Assembly (NCBI RefSeq): GCF_029211265.1
Contig: NZ_JARGEL010000023.1
Location: 62,001-126,000, forward strand
Reading direction: 5' to 3'
Length of the DNA: 64,000 nucleotides
Source of the DNA: Extensimonas soli
GTDB taxonomy: Bacteria; Pseudomonadota; Gammaproteobacteria; Burkholderiales; Burkholderiaceae_C
Of this stretch, positions 19,508 to 29,886 are shown piece after piece. The translations under genes and the position numbers were made by a program. The notes beneath the pieces are model-generated. The model was not told the origin of the DNA. It made no database searches and worked only from the letters and a program-made list of their open reading frames with translations. Within the stretch, counting starts at the first letter, position 1. Each line of letters starts with the position of its first letter.

Positions 19508-19560
19508 ACTATTTCAGTAGCTTCTTGCGCTTGATGGTACTCGGTTTATGGCCAATTTGA
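19508..19560. repeat. Dispersed Comamonadaceae-type repeat behind nadA
   Basis: CTATTTCAGTAGCTTCTTGC followed by GGTACTCGGTTTATGGCC and AATTTGACC forms a 50-bp element whose core matches that at 6200-6240 and, in its tail (GGCCAATTTG), the copies inside coding genes farther on. It fills the gap after the nadA stop. Confidence 0.45.
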
Positions 19561-19662
19561 CCTGTATTTCAGCGGCCGCGCACGTCAGGGTAATCCTCCG
19601 TTCCTGCGGCGGCATGGGTTCCCTAAAATCGGTTGCAAAGCGAGAATCCAAGGAGGACCTTC

Positions 19663-20187
19663 GTGCCTGACGCCAAAGACGCCCGCGCCGCCAAGCCGGC
19701 GGCGCGGGTGATCAAAAAATACCCCAACCGTCGTTTGTACGACACGTGCACCTCGACCTACATCACGCTCGACCAGGTGCGCCAGCTCGTCATGGCGCAT
19801 GAGGACTTCGTCGTGCGCGACGCCAAGACGGGCGAAGACCTCACGCGCAGCATCCTGCTGCAGATCATCCTCGAAGAAGAAGCCGCCGGCGCGCCCATAC
19901 TCACCGAAGCCGTGCTCGCGAACATCATCCGCTTTTACGGCCACGCGATGCAGGGCTTCATGGGTGCCTACCTCGAAAAGAACATCCAGGCCTTCACCGA
20001 AATGCAGGCCAAGCTCACTGAGCAGGCGAAAAACTTCACGCCCGAGATGTGGACGCAGTTCATGAGTTTGCAGTCGCCCATGCTCACGGGCGTGATGGGC
20101 AACTACGTCGAGCAGTCGCAAAAAGCGCTCGCGCAAATACAAAAACAGACCGAGCAGATGCTCGGCGCGTTTGGCCTCAAGCGCTGA
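19663..20187 (+). CDS. phaR: Polyhydroxyalkanoate synthesis repressor PhaR
   Basis: DNA- and PHB-binding regulator of storage-polymer genes, 174 aa. The N-terminal PHB/PHA accumulation regulator domain is clear (VIKKYPNRRLYDTCTSTYIT and LILLQIILEEE-like helix), followed by a helical phasin-like tail (QKALAQIQKQTEQMLGAFG). The GTG at 19663 is chosen as start because a strong AAGGAGG site lies 6 nt upstream (19650-19656). No phaC or phasin gene is nearby, so it acts in trans. Confidence 0.92.
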   Translation: MPDAKDARAAKPAARVIKKYPNRRLYDTCTSTYITLDQVRQLVMAHEDFVVRDAKTGEDLTRSILLQIILEEEAAGAPILTEAVLANIIRFYGHAMQGFMGAYLEKNIQAFTEMQAKLTEQAKNFTPEMWTQFMSLQSPMLTGVMGNYVEQSQKALAQIQKQTEQMLGAFGLKR

Positions 20188-20217
20188 AGCGACAGTCCCA
20201 TCAGGGACAATACGGGG

Positions 20218-21645
20218 ATGAATGCAGCTTCCCCGTCTTCCTCCCTTCCATCTTTTGGTGCGACGTCCACTGGTGCCCCAGCGCCGCGCATCGGCTTCGT
20301 GAGCCTCGGGTGCCCCAAGGCACTCACGGATTCCGAATTGATCCTCACGCAGCTGAGCGCAGAGGGTTACGAAACCTCCAAAACCTTCGCGGGCGCAGAC
20401 CTCGTGATCGTCAACACCTGCGGCTTCATCGACGAAGCCGTGCAGGAAAGCCTGGACACCATTGGCGAGGCGCTCGCTGAAAACGGCAAGGTCATCGTCA
20501 CCGGTTGCCTGGGCGCGCGCACGGACAGCGCGGGCGGCAACCTGGTGCGCGAGATGCACCCGCGCGTGCTCGCCGTCACGGGCCCGCACGCCACGCAGGA
20601 GGTCATGGACGCCGTGCACCAGCACTTGCCCAAGCCGCACGACCCGTTCACCGACCTCGTGCCCGGCGGTTTCGGCGTCGCGGGGCTCAAGCTCACGCCG
20701 CGCCACTACGCCTACCTCAAAATCAGCGAGGGCTGCAACCACCGCTGCACCTTTTGCATCATTCCCTCGATGCGCGGTGATCTGGTCTCGCGCCCGATCG
20801 GCGAAGTGCTGAACGAGGCGCGCGCGCTGTTCGAAGGCGGCGTCAAGGAGCTGCTCGTGATCAGCCAGGACACCTCGGCCTACGGCGTCGATGTGCACTA
20901 CCGCACGGGCTTTTGGGACGGCAAGCCGATCAAGATGCGCACGCTCGACCTCGTGCAGGCGCTCGGCGAGCTGGCTGCGGCGCACGGCGCCTGGGTGCGA
21001 CTGCATTACGTGTATCCGTACCCGAGCGTCGATGCGCTGATTCCGCTCATGGCCGAAGGGTTGGTGCTGCCTTACCTCGACGTGCCGTTTCAGCACAGCC
21101 ACCCTGCGGTGCTGCAGCGCATGAAGCGGCCCGCGAGCGGCGAGAAAAACCTCGAGCGCATCGCGCGCTGGCGCGAACTGTGCCCTGATCTCGTGATCCG
21201 CAGCACCTTCATCGCGGGCTTTCCGGGCGAGACCGAAGAAGAGTTTGCGCACCTGCTCGATTTCGTGCGCGCCGCGCAGATCGACCGCGCGGGCTGCTTT
21301 GCCTACAGCGATGTCGCGGGCGCCGCGGCCAACGAATTACCGGGCATGCTGCCGCCCGAGCTGCGCGAGGAACGCCGCGCGCGCTTCATGGCCGTGGCCG
21401 AGCAGGTTTCCGTGGCCAAGCTGCAGCGCCGCGTGGGCACGACCCTGCAGGTGCTCGTCGATACGGCACCCAACCAAGGCAAAAAAGGCGGCACGGGCCG
21501 CAGCTGGGCCGACGCGCCCGAGATCGACGGCGTGGTGCACCTGCTGCCGCCGGAAAAAATCAGCAAGACGCTCAAGGTGGGCGAATTCACGCGCGCGCGC
21601 ATCGTCGGCACGCAGGGACACGACCTCGTGGCGCAGCCGGTGTGA
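20218..21645 (+). CDS. rimO: Ribosomal protein S12 methylthiotransferase
   Basis: Radical-SAM enzyme that methylthiolates Asp in ribosomal protein S12, 475 aa. Three parts are visible: the UPF0004 domain with its cluster cysteines ([28 protein letters not shown]), the radical SAM CxxxCxxC in [13 protein letters not shown], and a C-terminal TRAM domain ([17 protein letters not shown] onwards). A 25-residue Ser/Ala-rich leader precedes the core. It converges on efp, with a shared terminator between them. Confidence 0.95.
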   Translation: MNAASPSSSLPSFGATSTGAPAPRIGFVSLGCPKALTDSELILTQLSAEGYETSKTFAGADLVIVNTCGFIDEAVQESLDTIGEALAENGKVIVTGCLGARTDSAGGNLVREMHPRVLAVTGPHATQEVMDAVHQHLPKPHDPFTDLVPGGFGVAGLKLTPRHYAYLKISEGCNHRCTFCIIPSMRGDLVSRPIGEVLNEARALFEGGVKELLVISQDTSAYGVDVHYRTGFWDGKPIKMRTLDLVQALGELAAAHGAWVRLHYVYPYPSVDALIPLMAEGLVLPYLDVPFQHSHPAVLQRMKRPASGEKNLERIARWRELCPDLVIRSTFIAGFPGETEEEFAHLLDFVRAAQIDRAGCFAYSDVAGAAANELPGMLPPELREERRARFMAVAEQVSVAKLQRRVGTTLQVLVDTAPNQGKKGGTGRSWADAPEIDGVVHLLPPEKISKTLKVGEFTRARIVGTQGHDLVAQPV

Positions 21646-21692
21646 GGAGGTGCGGCGGCGCGCATTTTGATGATGTTCGCTGCGCACCCAAC

Positions 21693-21720
21693 AAAAAGGC
21701 TTCCCGAAGGAAGCCTTTTT
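21693..21720. terminator. Bidirectional intrinsic terminator between rimO and efp
   Basis: AAAAAGGCTTCC-CGAA-GGAAGCCTTTTT is a perfect 12-bp stem with tetraloop and a T-run in both directions, placed between two convergent genes. It should end both transcripts. Confidence 0.9.
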
Positions 21721-21739
21721 TCTGGTCATTGGCGTTTGT

Positions 21740-22294
21740 TCAAACGCGCTTGCGGTATTCGGCCGTGCGCGTGTCGATTTCGATCCTGTCGCCTTGTTCG
21801 ACGAAGATCGGCACTGGCACGTCGAAGCCTGTGGCGATTTTTGCGGGCTTGAGCACCTTGCCCGAAGTGTCGCCCTTGACGGCGGGCTCGGTCCAGGTCA
21901 CTTCGCGCACCACCGAAGTCGGCAGTTCGACCGAAATGGCCTTGCCTTCGTAGAACACCACTTCGGCGGGCATGCCTTCTTCGAGGTAGCTGAGCGCGTC
22001 GCCCATGTTTTCGGCTTCGACCTCGTACTGGTTGAAGTCGGTGTCCATCCAGACGTACATCGGGTCGGCAAAGTAGGAGTAGGTGCACTCTTTCTTTTCC
22101 AGGACGATGTTGTCGATTTTGTCGTCGGCCTTGAACACGACTTCAGTGTTGAAGTTGGCGATCAGGCTCTTGAGCTTCATGCGCACGGTGGCCGAGTTGC
22201 GGCCGCCGCGCGAGTATTCGGTCTTGAGCACGACCATGGGGTCTTTGCCGTGCATGATGACATTGCCGGCACGGATTTCTTGAGCGATTTTCAT
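21740..22294 (-). CDS. efp: Elongation factor P
   Basis: Translation factor of 184 aa that relieves stalling at proline stretches; three beta-barrel domains. The domain I loop reads [11 protein letters not shown] with Arg at position 32, the type that in other Beta/Gammaproteobacteria is rhamnosylated by EarP rather than lysylated. The C-terminal signature [16 protein letters not shown] is typical. No earP gene is seen beside it in this window, although it is commonly adjacent in related genomes. Confidence 0.96.
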   Translation of the reverse strand: MKIAQEIRAGNVIMHGKDPMVVLKTEYSRGGRNSATVRMKLKSLIANFNTEVVFKADDKIDNIVLEKKECTYSYFADPMYVWMDTDFNQYEVEAENMGDALSYLEEGMPAEVVFYEGKAISVELPTSVVREVTWTEPAVKGDTSGKVLKPAKIATGFDVPVPIFVEQGDRIEIDTRTAEYRKRV

Positions 22295-22435
22295 GGCTGC
22301 TAGCTTGGGGATGTGCTGCTCGATTCAAGAGCAGTGGTGCATGGCCAGCGCTTTTTGGGGTGCGACCGGGCAACGCAGCATGCGTTGCCTTGGTGCACGC
22401 GCGCGTCTGGCGACGCGATTTTTGATTGCGGAATG

Positions 22436-22512
22436 TGGTAGGCGCGATTGGACTCGAACCAACGACCCCCACCATGTCAAGGTGGTGCTCTAACCAGCTG
22501 AGCTACGCGCCT
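22436..22512 (-). tRNA. tRNA-Val (anticodon GAC)
   Basis: Read on the minus strand: acceptor stem AGGCGCG pairs with CGCGCCT, D-arm TAGCTCAGCTGGTTAGAGCA, anticodon stem CCACC/GGTGG around loop TTGACAT (anticodon GAC, valine), T-loop GTTCGAGTC, discriminator A and encoded CCA (22436-22438). Total 77 nt. A 9-bp hairpin at 22369-22389 lies downstream and may assist 3' processing. Confidence 0.95.
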
Positions 22513-22566
22513 GGGTCTTTTCGGGAAACCGCGATTCTAGCAGCAAAAAACACCAAGTCAGAATTT

Positions 22567-23649
<1,083 letters not shown>

Positions 23650-23657
23650 TTACAGAA

Positions 23658-23792
23658 TCAATGTTGCGCTGACTCAGCCAGGAAAGTGAGGTGGGCTGCG
23701 CGCACTTGCGGTGAAGTGACTGGTGCAGGAATCTTGCCCTCGCGATGAATCATGATTTTGTTGGTGTTACCCGGTGGCTTCTGGCGACTCAT
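23658..23792 (-). CDS. Possible small ORF overlapping the 3' end of the LysR gene
   Basis: A 44-aa frame begins MSRQKPPGNTNKIMIHREGK and ends in LTFLAESAQH. It overlaps the last codons of the LysR gene in another frame and runs the same way, so it could be translationally coupled. The composition is protein-like, but no family is recognised and no clear ribosome site is visible. It may be a remnant of the sequence that preceded the island. Treat as a candidate only. Confidence 0.2.
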   Translation of the reverse strand: MSRQKPPGNTNKIMIHREGKIPAPVTSPQVRAAHLTFLAESAQH

Positions 23793-24756
23793 ATGGTGGT
23801 ATAGGCGGCGATTCTTGTACTTTGGCAGGTCTGTCCAAGGTGGGCTCCTGGCTCAGGCGTTTGGTTATGAAGTTAATGAATGCGCTCAACTTTGGCGCCA
23901 AATGTCGGGTTGGTGGATAAAGCACCCAGGCTTCGCCGCAGTAGTTGGTTGTGAATGTCCAGTCCGGCAGCACCTGCACCATCTGGCCCTGCTCCAGCGC
24001 ATGCCTGGCGGTGAAATACGGTAGGCTGCCGATGCCAACATGGTGCAGCACCGCATCGAGCCTGGCGCCAGTGTGATTGACTGCATAGCGACCATGCACG
24101 TTGACGCTCGCGCTCTTGCCACCCCGCTGGAACTTCCAGCGGGAATCACCAGGCTCCTCGCCCAAGAAGATGCAATTGTGTGTTTTCAGGTCCTGCGGAT
24201 GAACTGGGGTGCCGTTGCGCTCCAGGTACCTGGGTGTCGCACACAGCATATGGTGGATCTCGATGAGTTTACGTCCCATCAACCCCGGTGATGGACGATT
24301 GGTGATACGGATCGCCAAGTCCACCTGGTCGTCGATCAGGTCCACATAGCGGTCGTTCAGTTGCAACTGGACGTCAATTTTGGGGTAGTGAGCCAGGAAT
24401 TCCGGGATGTGCGGATGGATGATGAAACGGCCCACAGCCTTCGGAACACTGACGCGCACTACACCCTGTGGCTCAGGGCCGAACTGCCCGGAAACTGCCA
24501 TGACGGCCTGGGCGGCACTGACCATGTCCACACAGCGCGCATGAACCTCATGCCCACTTTCGCTCAGGCGCAGTTTGCGTGTTGTTCGCTGCAGTAGCCG
24601 CGTGCCGAGCGCCTTCTCCAAGCGTGCCACCGATCGGCTGACGGCCGATGGTGCAGCCCCCAACTGACGTGCCGCCTCGGAAAAGCTTCCCGTCTCGACC
24701 ACCTTGACGAAAACGGCCATCTCAGCCATGAGGGCAATCATGTGATTTGTGCGCAT
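23767..24756 (-). CDS. LysR family transcriptional regulator
   Basis: Regulator of up to 329 aa with an N-terminal winged helix-turn-helix (FSEAARQLGAAPSAVSRSVA; the recognition helix is in the second half) and a periplasmic-binding-like effector domain. Start could be ATG 24756 or the internal ATG at 24729 (MAEMAVFVKVVE), which better fits the family N-terminus. It is divergent from the AlaX-oxygenase-LysE genes with under 100 bp between, the standard arrangement for a LysR protein controlling its neighbours. The effector is presumably an amino acid-like molecule (inference from the neighbours). Confidence 0.9.
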   Translation of the reverse strand: MRTNHMIALMAEMAVFVKVVETGSFSEAARQLGAAPSAVSRSVARLEKALGTRLLQRTTRKLRLSESGHEVHARCVDMVSAAQAVMAVSGQFGPEPQGVVRVSVPKAVGRFIIHPHIPEFLAHYPKIDVQLQLNDRYVDLIDDQVDLAIRITNRPSPGLMGRKLIEIHHMLCATPRYLERNGTPVHPQDLKTHNCIFLGEEPGDSRWKFQRGGKSASVNVHGRYAVNHTGARLDAVLHHVGIGSLPYFTARHALEQGQMVQVLPDWTFTTNYCGEAWVLYPPTRHLAPKLSAFINFITKRLSQEPTLDRPAKVQESPPIPPYESPEATG

Positions 24757-24786
24757 GGAGCAAAAAATATTTGAAATTTCGATGCA

Positions 24787-24815
24787 TTATCACAAAGGCT
24801 TGCGCTCAATACAAT
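24787..24815 (+). promoter_or_regulatory. Sigma-70 promoter candidate for the alaX operon
   Basis: TTATCA (24787-24792), 17-bp spacer, TACAAT (24810-24815). It lies in the AT-rich gap between the divergent LysR gene and alaX. Transcription would start near 24822, which favours the downstream alaX start at 24845 over ATG 24824. Confidence 0.45.
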
Positions 24816-24844
24816 GGGGGAACATGAACAAAAAGATCATTTTC

Positions 24845-25474
24845 ATGACGAGAAAGTTGTATTGGGAAACGCGTGCCACGGAAGCTGAGGTTGAAGTTTT
24901 CCGTTGTGAGAGTCTGGTTGCTGGTGGTTATGGAGTGTGGCTGAACGAGACGGTATTCCATCCCAAAGGAGGGGGGCAGCCCAGTGATATTGGTTGGATT
25001 GGCGCTGCGGAAATCGTGGCTGTGGAAATGAATAATGACGGCATCATTCACTGTGCTAACTGTGCGGTTCCGCTTGGAAACGCCATTGCCAGGGTGAATG
25101 TCGAAATACGGCAACTGCATTCAAGGCTGCATTCGGCGGGGCACGTAATTGGTCATGTCCTGGAGTCATTTGGTTGGCAGCCTTTCAAGGCGCATCACTG
25201 GCCGGGAGAGGCTCGGGTGGTCTTCAAGCCTGGTAGCAACGCGCAGGAAATGGATGCGCAAAGCATTCAGCGTCTGTGCGATCAATTAATCGTGCGGGAG
25301 CTCCCATGCAAAGTCAGCAGCGGAAACCACATCCGTGAAGTGGGCTTTGGCGATTTGTCGCCATATCGTTGCGGTGGAACGCATGTCGCGAGCTCGGCAG
25401 AGTTGAAAGAGCTTCATGTGCAATCGGCAAAGATGAAAAAAGGTCAATTGATTGTTTGCTATGACATTCTATGA
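24845..25474 (+). CDS. Alanyl-tRNA editing protein, AlaX-type (trans-editing hydrolase)
   Basis: Free-standing editing domain of 209 aa, related to the AlaRS/ThrRS second additional domain, that deacylates mischarged tRNA. From MTRKLYW the zinc ligands are clear: HSAGH (His96, His100) and CGGTH (Cys176, His180); the GGGQPSDIG loop (residues 42-50) is also conserved. Short AlaX-S architecture without extra C-terminal domain. ATG 24824 is an upstream alternative. Base composition is more AT-rich than the flanks. The next two genes encode an amino acid-type oxygenase and exporter, suggesting it edits tRNA charged with a non-standard amino acid rather than only Ser-tRNA(Ala). That role is inference. 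Confidence 0.88.
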   Translation: MTRKLYWETRATEAEVEVFRCESLVAGGYGVWLNETVFHPKGGGQPSDIGWIGAAEIVAVEMNNDGIIHCANCAVPLGNAIARVNVEIRQLHSRLHSAGHVIGHVLESFGWQPFKAHHWPGEARVVFKPGSNAQEMDAQSIQRLCDQLIVRELPCKVSSGNHIREVGFGDLSPYRCGGTHVASSAELKELHVQSAKMKKGQLIVCYDIL

Positions 25475-25540
25475 TTTCAAATCAGTTTCATTGTGTGGGC
25501 GGATATTTATAAAGATGGATGGAGAAGGCGGGTGGAATAT

Positions 25541-26311
25541 ATGCTGATTGAGATGGATCGTTTGGATTGTGACGCGATCGAAAAAATCGTGCGCGAAGAT
25601 GTTTTTGCGATTTGTGTGCGCAATTTCATTGATTATGAAACTGCTACGAGCCTTGCCAGGAAAATTCTCGGTCATGGATACCACAAATATCTGAACGCTC
25701 CCAGCATCGGGCGAATAGGAATGGCTTTTTATGAAGCGGAGAACCAACAGGATTTGATGGCAAATTATTTTGAGAGCGTCTTTGAAAATATCAACGAATT
25801 AAGAAAACGTTGCGCCCCTTACGCTTCGCCAATTGATCTGTTGAGATGCATGCTGGATGAGGTATGGCCGGCAGGCGCCGGCCTCGAAACTTTGTATGGC
25901 CGGAAGATGTACGTTGGACTGTCTCGGGTGGTCACGCCCGGCGTGACTTTTCTGGCGCACCACGACATTTTTTTCAAGGATGCTCCAGATAGTTTTCAGG
26001 CGCGTAGCCTGCAGGCACAAATGGCAGCAAATGTTTATCTTTCCATGCCGAGTAAGGGGGGAGAACTACAGATCTGGGGTCAGGAGTTGTCTCCGGGTGA
26101 ATTTGATGAGATGCGCGGTGAAAGCTATGGCATTGACCCTGCGGTTTTGGGGGAGCCTATGGTGGAGGTGTGTCCGAATGTAGGAGACCTGATCCTGTTC
26201 AATTCTCGCCGCATGCATGCTGTGACACCAGGCATGGACGGCATTCGCTTGAGCCTGTCGTGCTTTGTGGGATACCGTGGCCCTGCAATGCCGCTTTCTT
26301 TCTGGAGTTGA
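25541..26311 (+). CDS. 2-oxoglutarate/Fe(II)-dependent oxygenase, putative amino acid hydroxylase
   Basis: Double-stranded beta-helix oxygenase of 256 aa. The facial triad is visible as HHD (His140, Asp142) in VTFLAHHDIFF, the distal His226 in SRRMHAVTPG, and Arg236 in GIRLSLSCF for 2-oxoglutarate binding. The carboxylate of HxD is present, so hydroxylation is expected rather than the halogenation seen with HxG/HxA enzymes. Length and ligand spacing recall BesD-like enzymes acting on free amino acids; that placement is from memory and needs a tree. ATG 25541 has a GGTGG site upstream; GTG 25493 is an in-frame alternative. It sits between alaX and lysE-like genes, 1 bp from the latter. Confidence 0.82.
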   Translation: MLIEMDRLDCDAIEKIVREDVFAICVRNFIDYETATSLARKILGHGYHKYLNAPSIGRIGMAFYEAENQQDLMANYFESVFENINELRKRCAPYASPIDLLRCMLDEVWPAGAGLETLYGRKMYVGLSRVVTPGVTFLAHHDIFFKDAPDSFQARSLQAQMAANVYLSMPSKGGELQIWGQELSPGEFDEMRGESYGIDPAVLGEPMVEVCPNVGDLILFNSRRMHAVTPGMDGIRLSLSCFVGYRGPAMPLSFWS

Positions 26312-26312
26312 C

Positions 26313-26969
26313 GTGGCATCTGATTACATGCGGGAGTTCCTTGCACTCGCCATAATTCACTTTCTTGCAGTCGTGGCACCAGGGCCGGATTTTGCTGTAA
26401 CGATTCGTCAAAGCGTGCGCCATGGGCGAAGAGCCGGGATTGGCACGGCGGTTGGCATTGGCGCGGGTATTTCGGTACATGTGGTTTACACATTGCTCGG
26501 CGTTGGCGCACTGATGCATGCCACGCCTTGGTTACTGCGATTGGCAGAGATTCTGGGTGGGGCCTACCTGCTCTACGTTGGTTTCGTATTCATCTGGAAG
26601 GCCGGCGCCCATACATCAGGTATCCCCATGGATGCGGACAACAAGGACGGCGCCATGAGTTTTCGCCAATCGTTTGCACTGGGTTTCCTGACCAATGCAA
26701 CCAATCCCAAAGCAACGCTCTTCTTCTTGGCCGTATTCACGACAGTGGTGAGCGCGGCGACACCGCTGCGCATTCAGATTCTCTATGGCGGCTGGATGTG
26801 CTTTGTGAATGCAGCATGGTTCGTATTAGTCAGTTTTGTATTTACAAGCCCGCCTGTTCGTGAGCGGTTCCTGCGCATTGGGCCCTGGTTTGAACGGCTG
26901 ATGGGCATTTTATTGATAGCGTTTTCTATGCGTTTGCTATGGGAAACGGTCAATGCGGCCGGATCATAA
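26313..26969 (+). CDS. LysE/RhtB family amino acid exporter
   Basis: Inner-membrane translocator of 218 aa with about six helices. The family signature VVAPGPDFAVTIRQSVRHGR follows helix 1, then GIGTAVGIGAGISVHV and the mid-protein GFLTNATNPKATLFFLAVFT. GTG 26313 is preferred as start (GGAG 6 nt upstream, 1 bp after the oxygenase stop); ATG 26328 is possible. The tight spacing makes it part of the alaX-oxygenase operon. Members export Lys, Arg, Thr, homoserine or other amino acids; here the likely cargo is the oxygenase product or its toxic precursor. Confidence 0.9.
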   Translation: MASDYMREFLALAIIHFLAVVAPGPDFAVTIRQSVRHGRRAGIGTAVGIGAGISVHVVYTLLGVGALMHATPWLLRLAEILGGAYLLYVGFVFIWKAGAHTSGIPMDADNKDGAMSFRQSFALGFLTNATNPKATLFFLAVFTTVVSAATPLRIQILYGGWMCFVNAAWFVLVSFVFTSPPVRERFLRIGPWFERLMGILLIAFSMRLLWETVNAAGS

Positions 26970-26986
26970 ATCCTAAAATAAAAAGA

Positions 26987-27373
26987 TTATTGGCGTCCTG
27001 ATGCTGGAATTTTGGTGATCTTGATCTGCATGGTATTCTTCTTCAGCCCCCGGTAGCGCACCTTCGTGAAGCCGAACTGGCGCTTGATCACGCGAAACGG
27101 ATGCTCCACCTTGGCCCGGATGCTGGCCTTGATCCGCTCGACCTTGTCGATCAGCGCATCCACCGGGTTGTTGTCTTTGTCCAGTTTCTTGCGTTTGCCC
27201 GGGCGCATGGCCACGTGCCGCTTGTGGCAGGGCTTGGCATCGGCACGTTTGTCGGCACCCTGGTAGCCCGAATCTGCAAACACATCCGTTTCCTGCCCGT
27301 GCAGCAGGCTGTTGCCTTCGCTGACGTCGGCCAGGTTGCCTGATGTGCAGCGGCACATTGATCGGCAAAGATG
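26987..27373 (-). pseudogene. IS5-family transposase, C-terminal remnant
   Basis: The reading frame shows the end of a DDE transposase: NLADVSEGNSLLHG, VFADSGYQGADKR and the C-terminal glutamate region VEHPFRVIKRQFGFTKVRYR followed by GLKKNT, all typical of the IS5 family. The N-terminal half is absent: upstream of about 27373 the frame has no transposase similarity. No intact terminal inverted repeats are evident. It marks the right border of the AT-rich island and suggests past IS-mediated insertion or deletion next to ftsK. Confidence 0.85.
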
Positions 27374-27551
27374 CCGGCCAAGCGTGGTTTCACGTCGCGG
27401 CAGCCATCGATGGCGCACGCCAACGCCTGAATTTTCTCTATAGATTGCGTCTCTCATTGAGGATACGGCCAAGCTCCACTATGGAACTTACCTTATGGCG
27501 TCGGCGGCGCCTGCGCATCGGGTAAGCTCATTGCCTGCTGATTACCTGCCT
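27374..27551. other. Gap between IS remnant and ftsK
   Basis: No gene is recognised here. It holds the ftsK promoter region, with AT-rich TTTTCTCTATAGATTG at about 27431-27446, and probably scrambled IS sequence on its left part. Confidence 0.4.
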
Positions 27552-29885
27552 ATGACGTACTCGCTCAACACCTTGAATGCCTCATCCCGCTCCGGCCCGG
27601 CCCCGCGCTCGGGGGCTGCGCGCTTTGGTTACGAATTCGGCCTTTTCGTGGGCTTTGTGCTGCTGGTGTTCTGGTTGCTGGCGCTGTTGAGCTATGCGCA
27701 CCAGGACGCCGCCTGGTCCACTTCGGGCTCTGGCAGCAATGGCGTGGTGGCGAATTGGGGCGGGCGCGTGGGGGCGTGGCTGGCCGATGGCAGTTATTTT
27801 TTGCTGGGTTTTTCCGTCTGGTGGTGCGCGCTCGCTGCGCTGCGCGCCTGGATGGCGGCGCTGGCGCGCTGGATGCGCGGCGGCGCGCAGACGTCTGGCG
27901 AGGCTCCGGCGTGGCAGCGGCGTGCGTTGTTTTGGGGCGGGCTGGTGCTGCTGCTGGCTGCGAGCACGGCGCTCGAGTGGTCGCGCCTGTACCGGCTGGA
28001 GCACTGGCTGCCGGGGAGCGCGGGCGGCGTGCTCGGGGCCGTGGCAGGTCCGCTGGCGATAAAGTGGTTCGGCGCCACGGGCTCGGCGCTGCTGGGCATC
28101 GTGGGCATGGTGCTCGGTGCGGCGCTGGTGCTGGATTTTTCCTGGGGCTCGGTGGCCGAGGCATTGGGGGCGCGCATCGACGCGCTGGTGCAGTCGCGCC
28201 GCAGCTCGCGTGAGGCCGCGCAGGACATGGCCGAGGGCCGACGCGCCGCGCGCGAGCGCGAGGAGGTGGTGCGCGAAGAGCGCAGCGAAGTCGAGGTGGC
28301 GCATCCGCAGCCCGTGCAGATCATCGAGCCCCAGCAGGAACAGGCGCCGCCCAGCGCCCGTGTGGTGAAAGAGCGGCAAAAGCCCTTGTTCAACGAGTTG
28401 CCCGACAGCCCGCTGCCGCAGGTCGATCTGCTCGATGCGCCCCTGCAGCGCCAGGAAACCGTCGCGCCCGAGACGCTGGAGATGACCAGCCGCCTGATCG
28501 AGAAAAAGCTGCGCGACTTTGGCGTCGAGGTGCAGGTGGTGGCGGCCATGCCCGGGCCCGTGATCACGCGCTACGAGATCGAGCCGGCCACGGGGGTGAA
28601 GGGCGCGCAGATCGTCGGCCTGGCCAAGGACCTGGCGCGCTCGCTGAGCCTGGTGTCCGTCCGCGTGATCGAGACCATTCCGGGCAAGAACTACATGGCG
28701 CTGGAGCTGCCCAATGCCAAGCGCCAGTCGATCCGGCTCGCGGAAATTCTGGGCTCGCAGGTCTATCACGAGGCCAAGTCGCTGCTCACCATGGGCCTGG
28801 GCAAGGACATCGTGGGCAAGCCCGTGGTGGCCGACCTGGCCAAGATGCCGCATGCGCTCGTGGCGGGCACCACGGGCTCGGGCAAGTCGGTCGGGCTCAA
28901 CGCCATGATTCTGTCGCTGCTCTACAAGGCCGAGGCGCGCGACGTGCGTCTGCTGCTGATCGACCCGAAGATGCTCGAAATGTCGGTGTACGAGGGCATC
29001 CCGCACCTGCTCGCGCCCGTGGTCACCGACATGAAGCAGGCCGCGCACGGCCTCAACTGGTGCGTGGGCGAGATGGAACGGCGCTACAAGCTCATGAGCA
29101 AGCTGGGCGTGCGCAACCTCGCGGGCTACAACGCCAAGATCGACGAGGCCAAGGCGCGCGGCGAGTCCATCGCCAACCCCTTCAGCCTCACGCCCGAGGA
29201 GCCCGAGCCGCTGCAGCGCCTGCCCTACCTGGTGGTGGTGATCGACGAGCTCGCCGATTTGATGATGGTGGTGGGCAAAAAGATCGAGGAGCTGATCGCG
29301 CGCCTCGCGCAAAAGGCGCGCGCCGCGGGCATCCACCTGATTCTGGCCACGCAGCGCCCCAGCGTCGATGTGATCACGGGACTGATCAAGGCCAACATCC
29401 CCACGCGCATCGCCTTCCAGGTGAGCAGCAAGATCGACAGCCGCACCATCCTCGACCAGATGGGCGCCGAAGCGCTGCTGGGCATGGGTGACATGCTCTA
29501 CATGGCCAGCGGCACGGGCCTGCCGATCCGCGTGCACGGCGCCTTCGTGAGCGACGAGGAGGTGCACCGCGTGGTCAGCTACCTCAAGAGCCAGGGCGAG
29601 CCCGACTACATCGACGGCGTGCTCGAAGGCGGCAGCGTCGAGGGCGAGGTGGATGCCTTTGGCGAAGGGGGTGAAAGCGGCGAAAAAGACCCCATGTACG
29701 ACCAGGCCGTGGCCATTGTGCTCAAGGACCGCAAGGCCAGCATCTCGTACGTGCAGCGCAAGCTGCGCATAGGCTACAACCGCGCGGCGCGCTTGCTCGA
29801 GGACATGGAAAAAGCCGGCCTGGTGAGCAGCCTGACCACGAGTGGCCAGCGCGACGTGCTTGTGCCCGCCGGGCGCGAGGAGTGA
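27552..29885 (+). CDS. ftsK: DNA translocase FtsK
   Basis: Membrane-anchored ATPase of 777 aa that pumps DNA at the septum and activates XerCD at dif. N-terminal domain with four helices (first at [20 protein letters not shown]), a short linker rich in Arg/Glu, then the RecA-like motor with Walker [14 protein letters not shown] and Walker [11 protein letters not shown], and the C-terminal winged-helix gamma domain ([20 protein letters not shown]) that reads KOPS. ATG 27552 is used; an in-frame ATG at 27495 is less likely. Followed by lolA and rarA as in most proteobacteria. Confidence 0.95.
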   Translation: MTYSLNTLNASSRSGPAPRSGAARFGYEFGLFVGFVLLVFWLLALLSYAHQDAAWSTSGSGSNGVVANWGGRVGAWLADGSYFLLGFSVWWCALAALRAWMAALARWMRGGAQTSGEAPAWQRRALFWGGLVLLLAASTALEWSRLYRLEHWLPGSAGGVLGAVAGPLAIKWFGATGSALLGIVGMVLGAALVLDFSWGSVAEALGARIDALVQSRRSSREAAQDMAEGRRAAREREEVVREERSEVEVAHPQPVQIIEPQQEQAPPSARVVKERQKPLFNELPDSPLPQVDLLDAPLQRQETVAPETLEMTSRLIEKKLRDFGVEVQVVAAMPGPVITRYEIEPATGVKGAQIVGLAKDLARSLSLVSVRVIETIPGKNYMALELPNAKRQSIRLAEILGSQVYHEAKSLLTMGLGKDIVGKPVVADLAKMPHALVAGTTGSGKSVGLNAMILSLLYKAEARDVRLLLIDPKMLEMSVYEGIPHLLAPVVTDMKQAAHGLNWCVGEMERRYKLMSKLGVRNLAGYNAKIDEAKARGESIANPFSLTPEEPEPLQRLPYLVVVIDELADLMMVVGKKIEELIARLAQKARAAGIHLILATQRPSVDVITGLIKANIPTRIAFQVSSKIDSRTILDQMGAEALLGMGDMLYMASGTGLPIRVHGAFVSDEEVHRVVSYLKSQGEPDYIDGVLEGGSVEGEVDAFGEGGESGEKDPMYDQAVAIVLKDRKASISYVQRKLRIGYNRAARLLEDMEKAGLVSSLTTSGQRDVLVPAGREE

Positions 29886-29886
29886 T

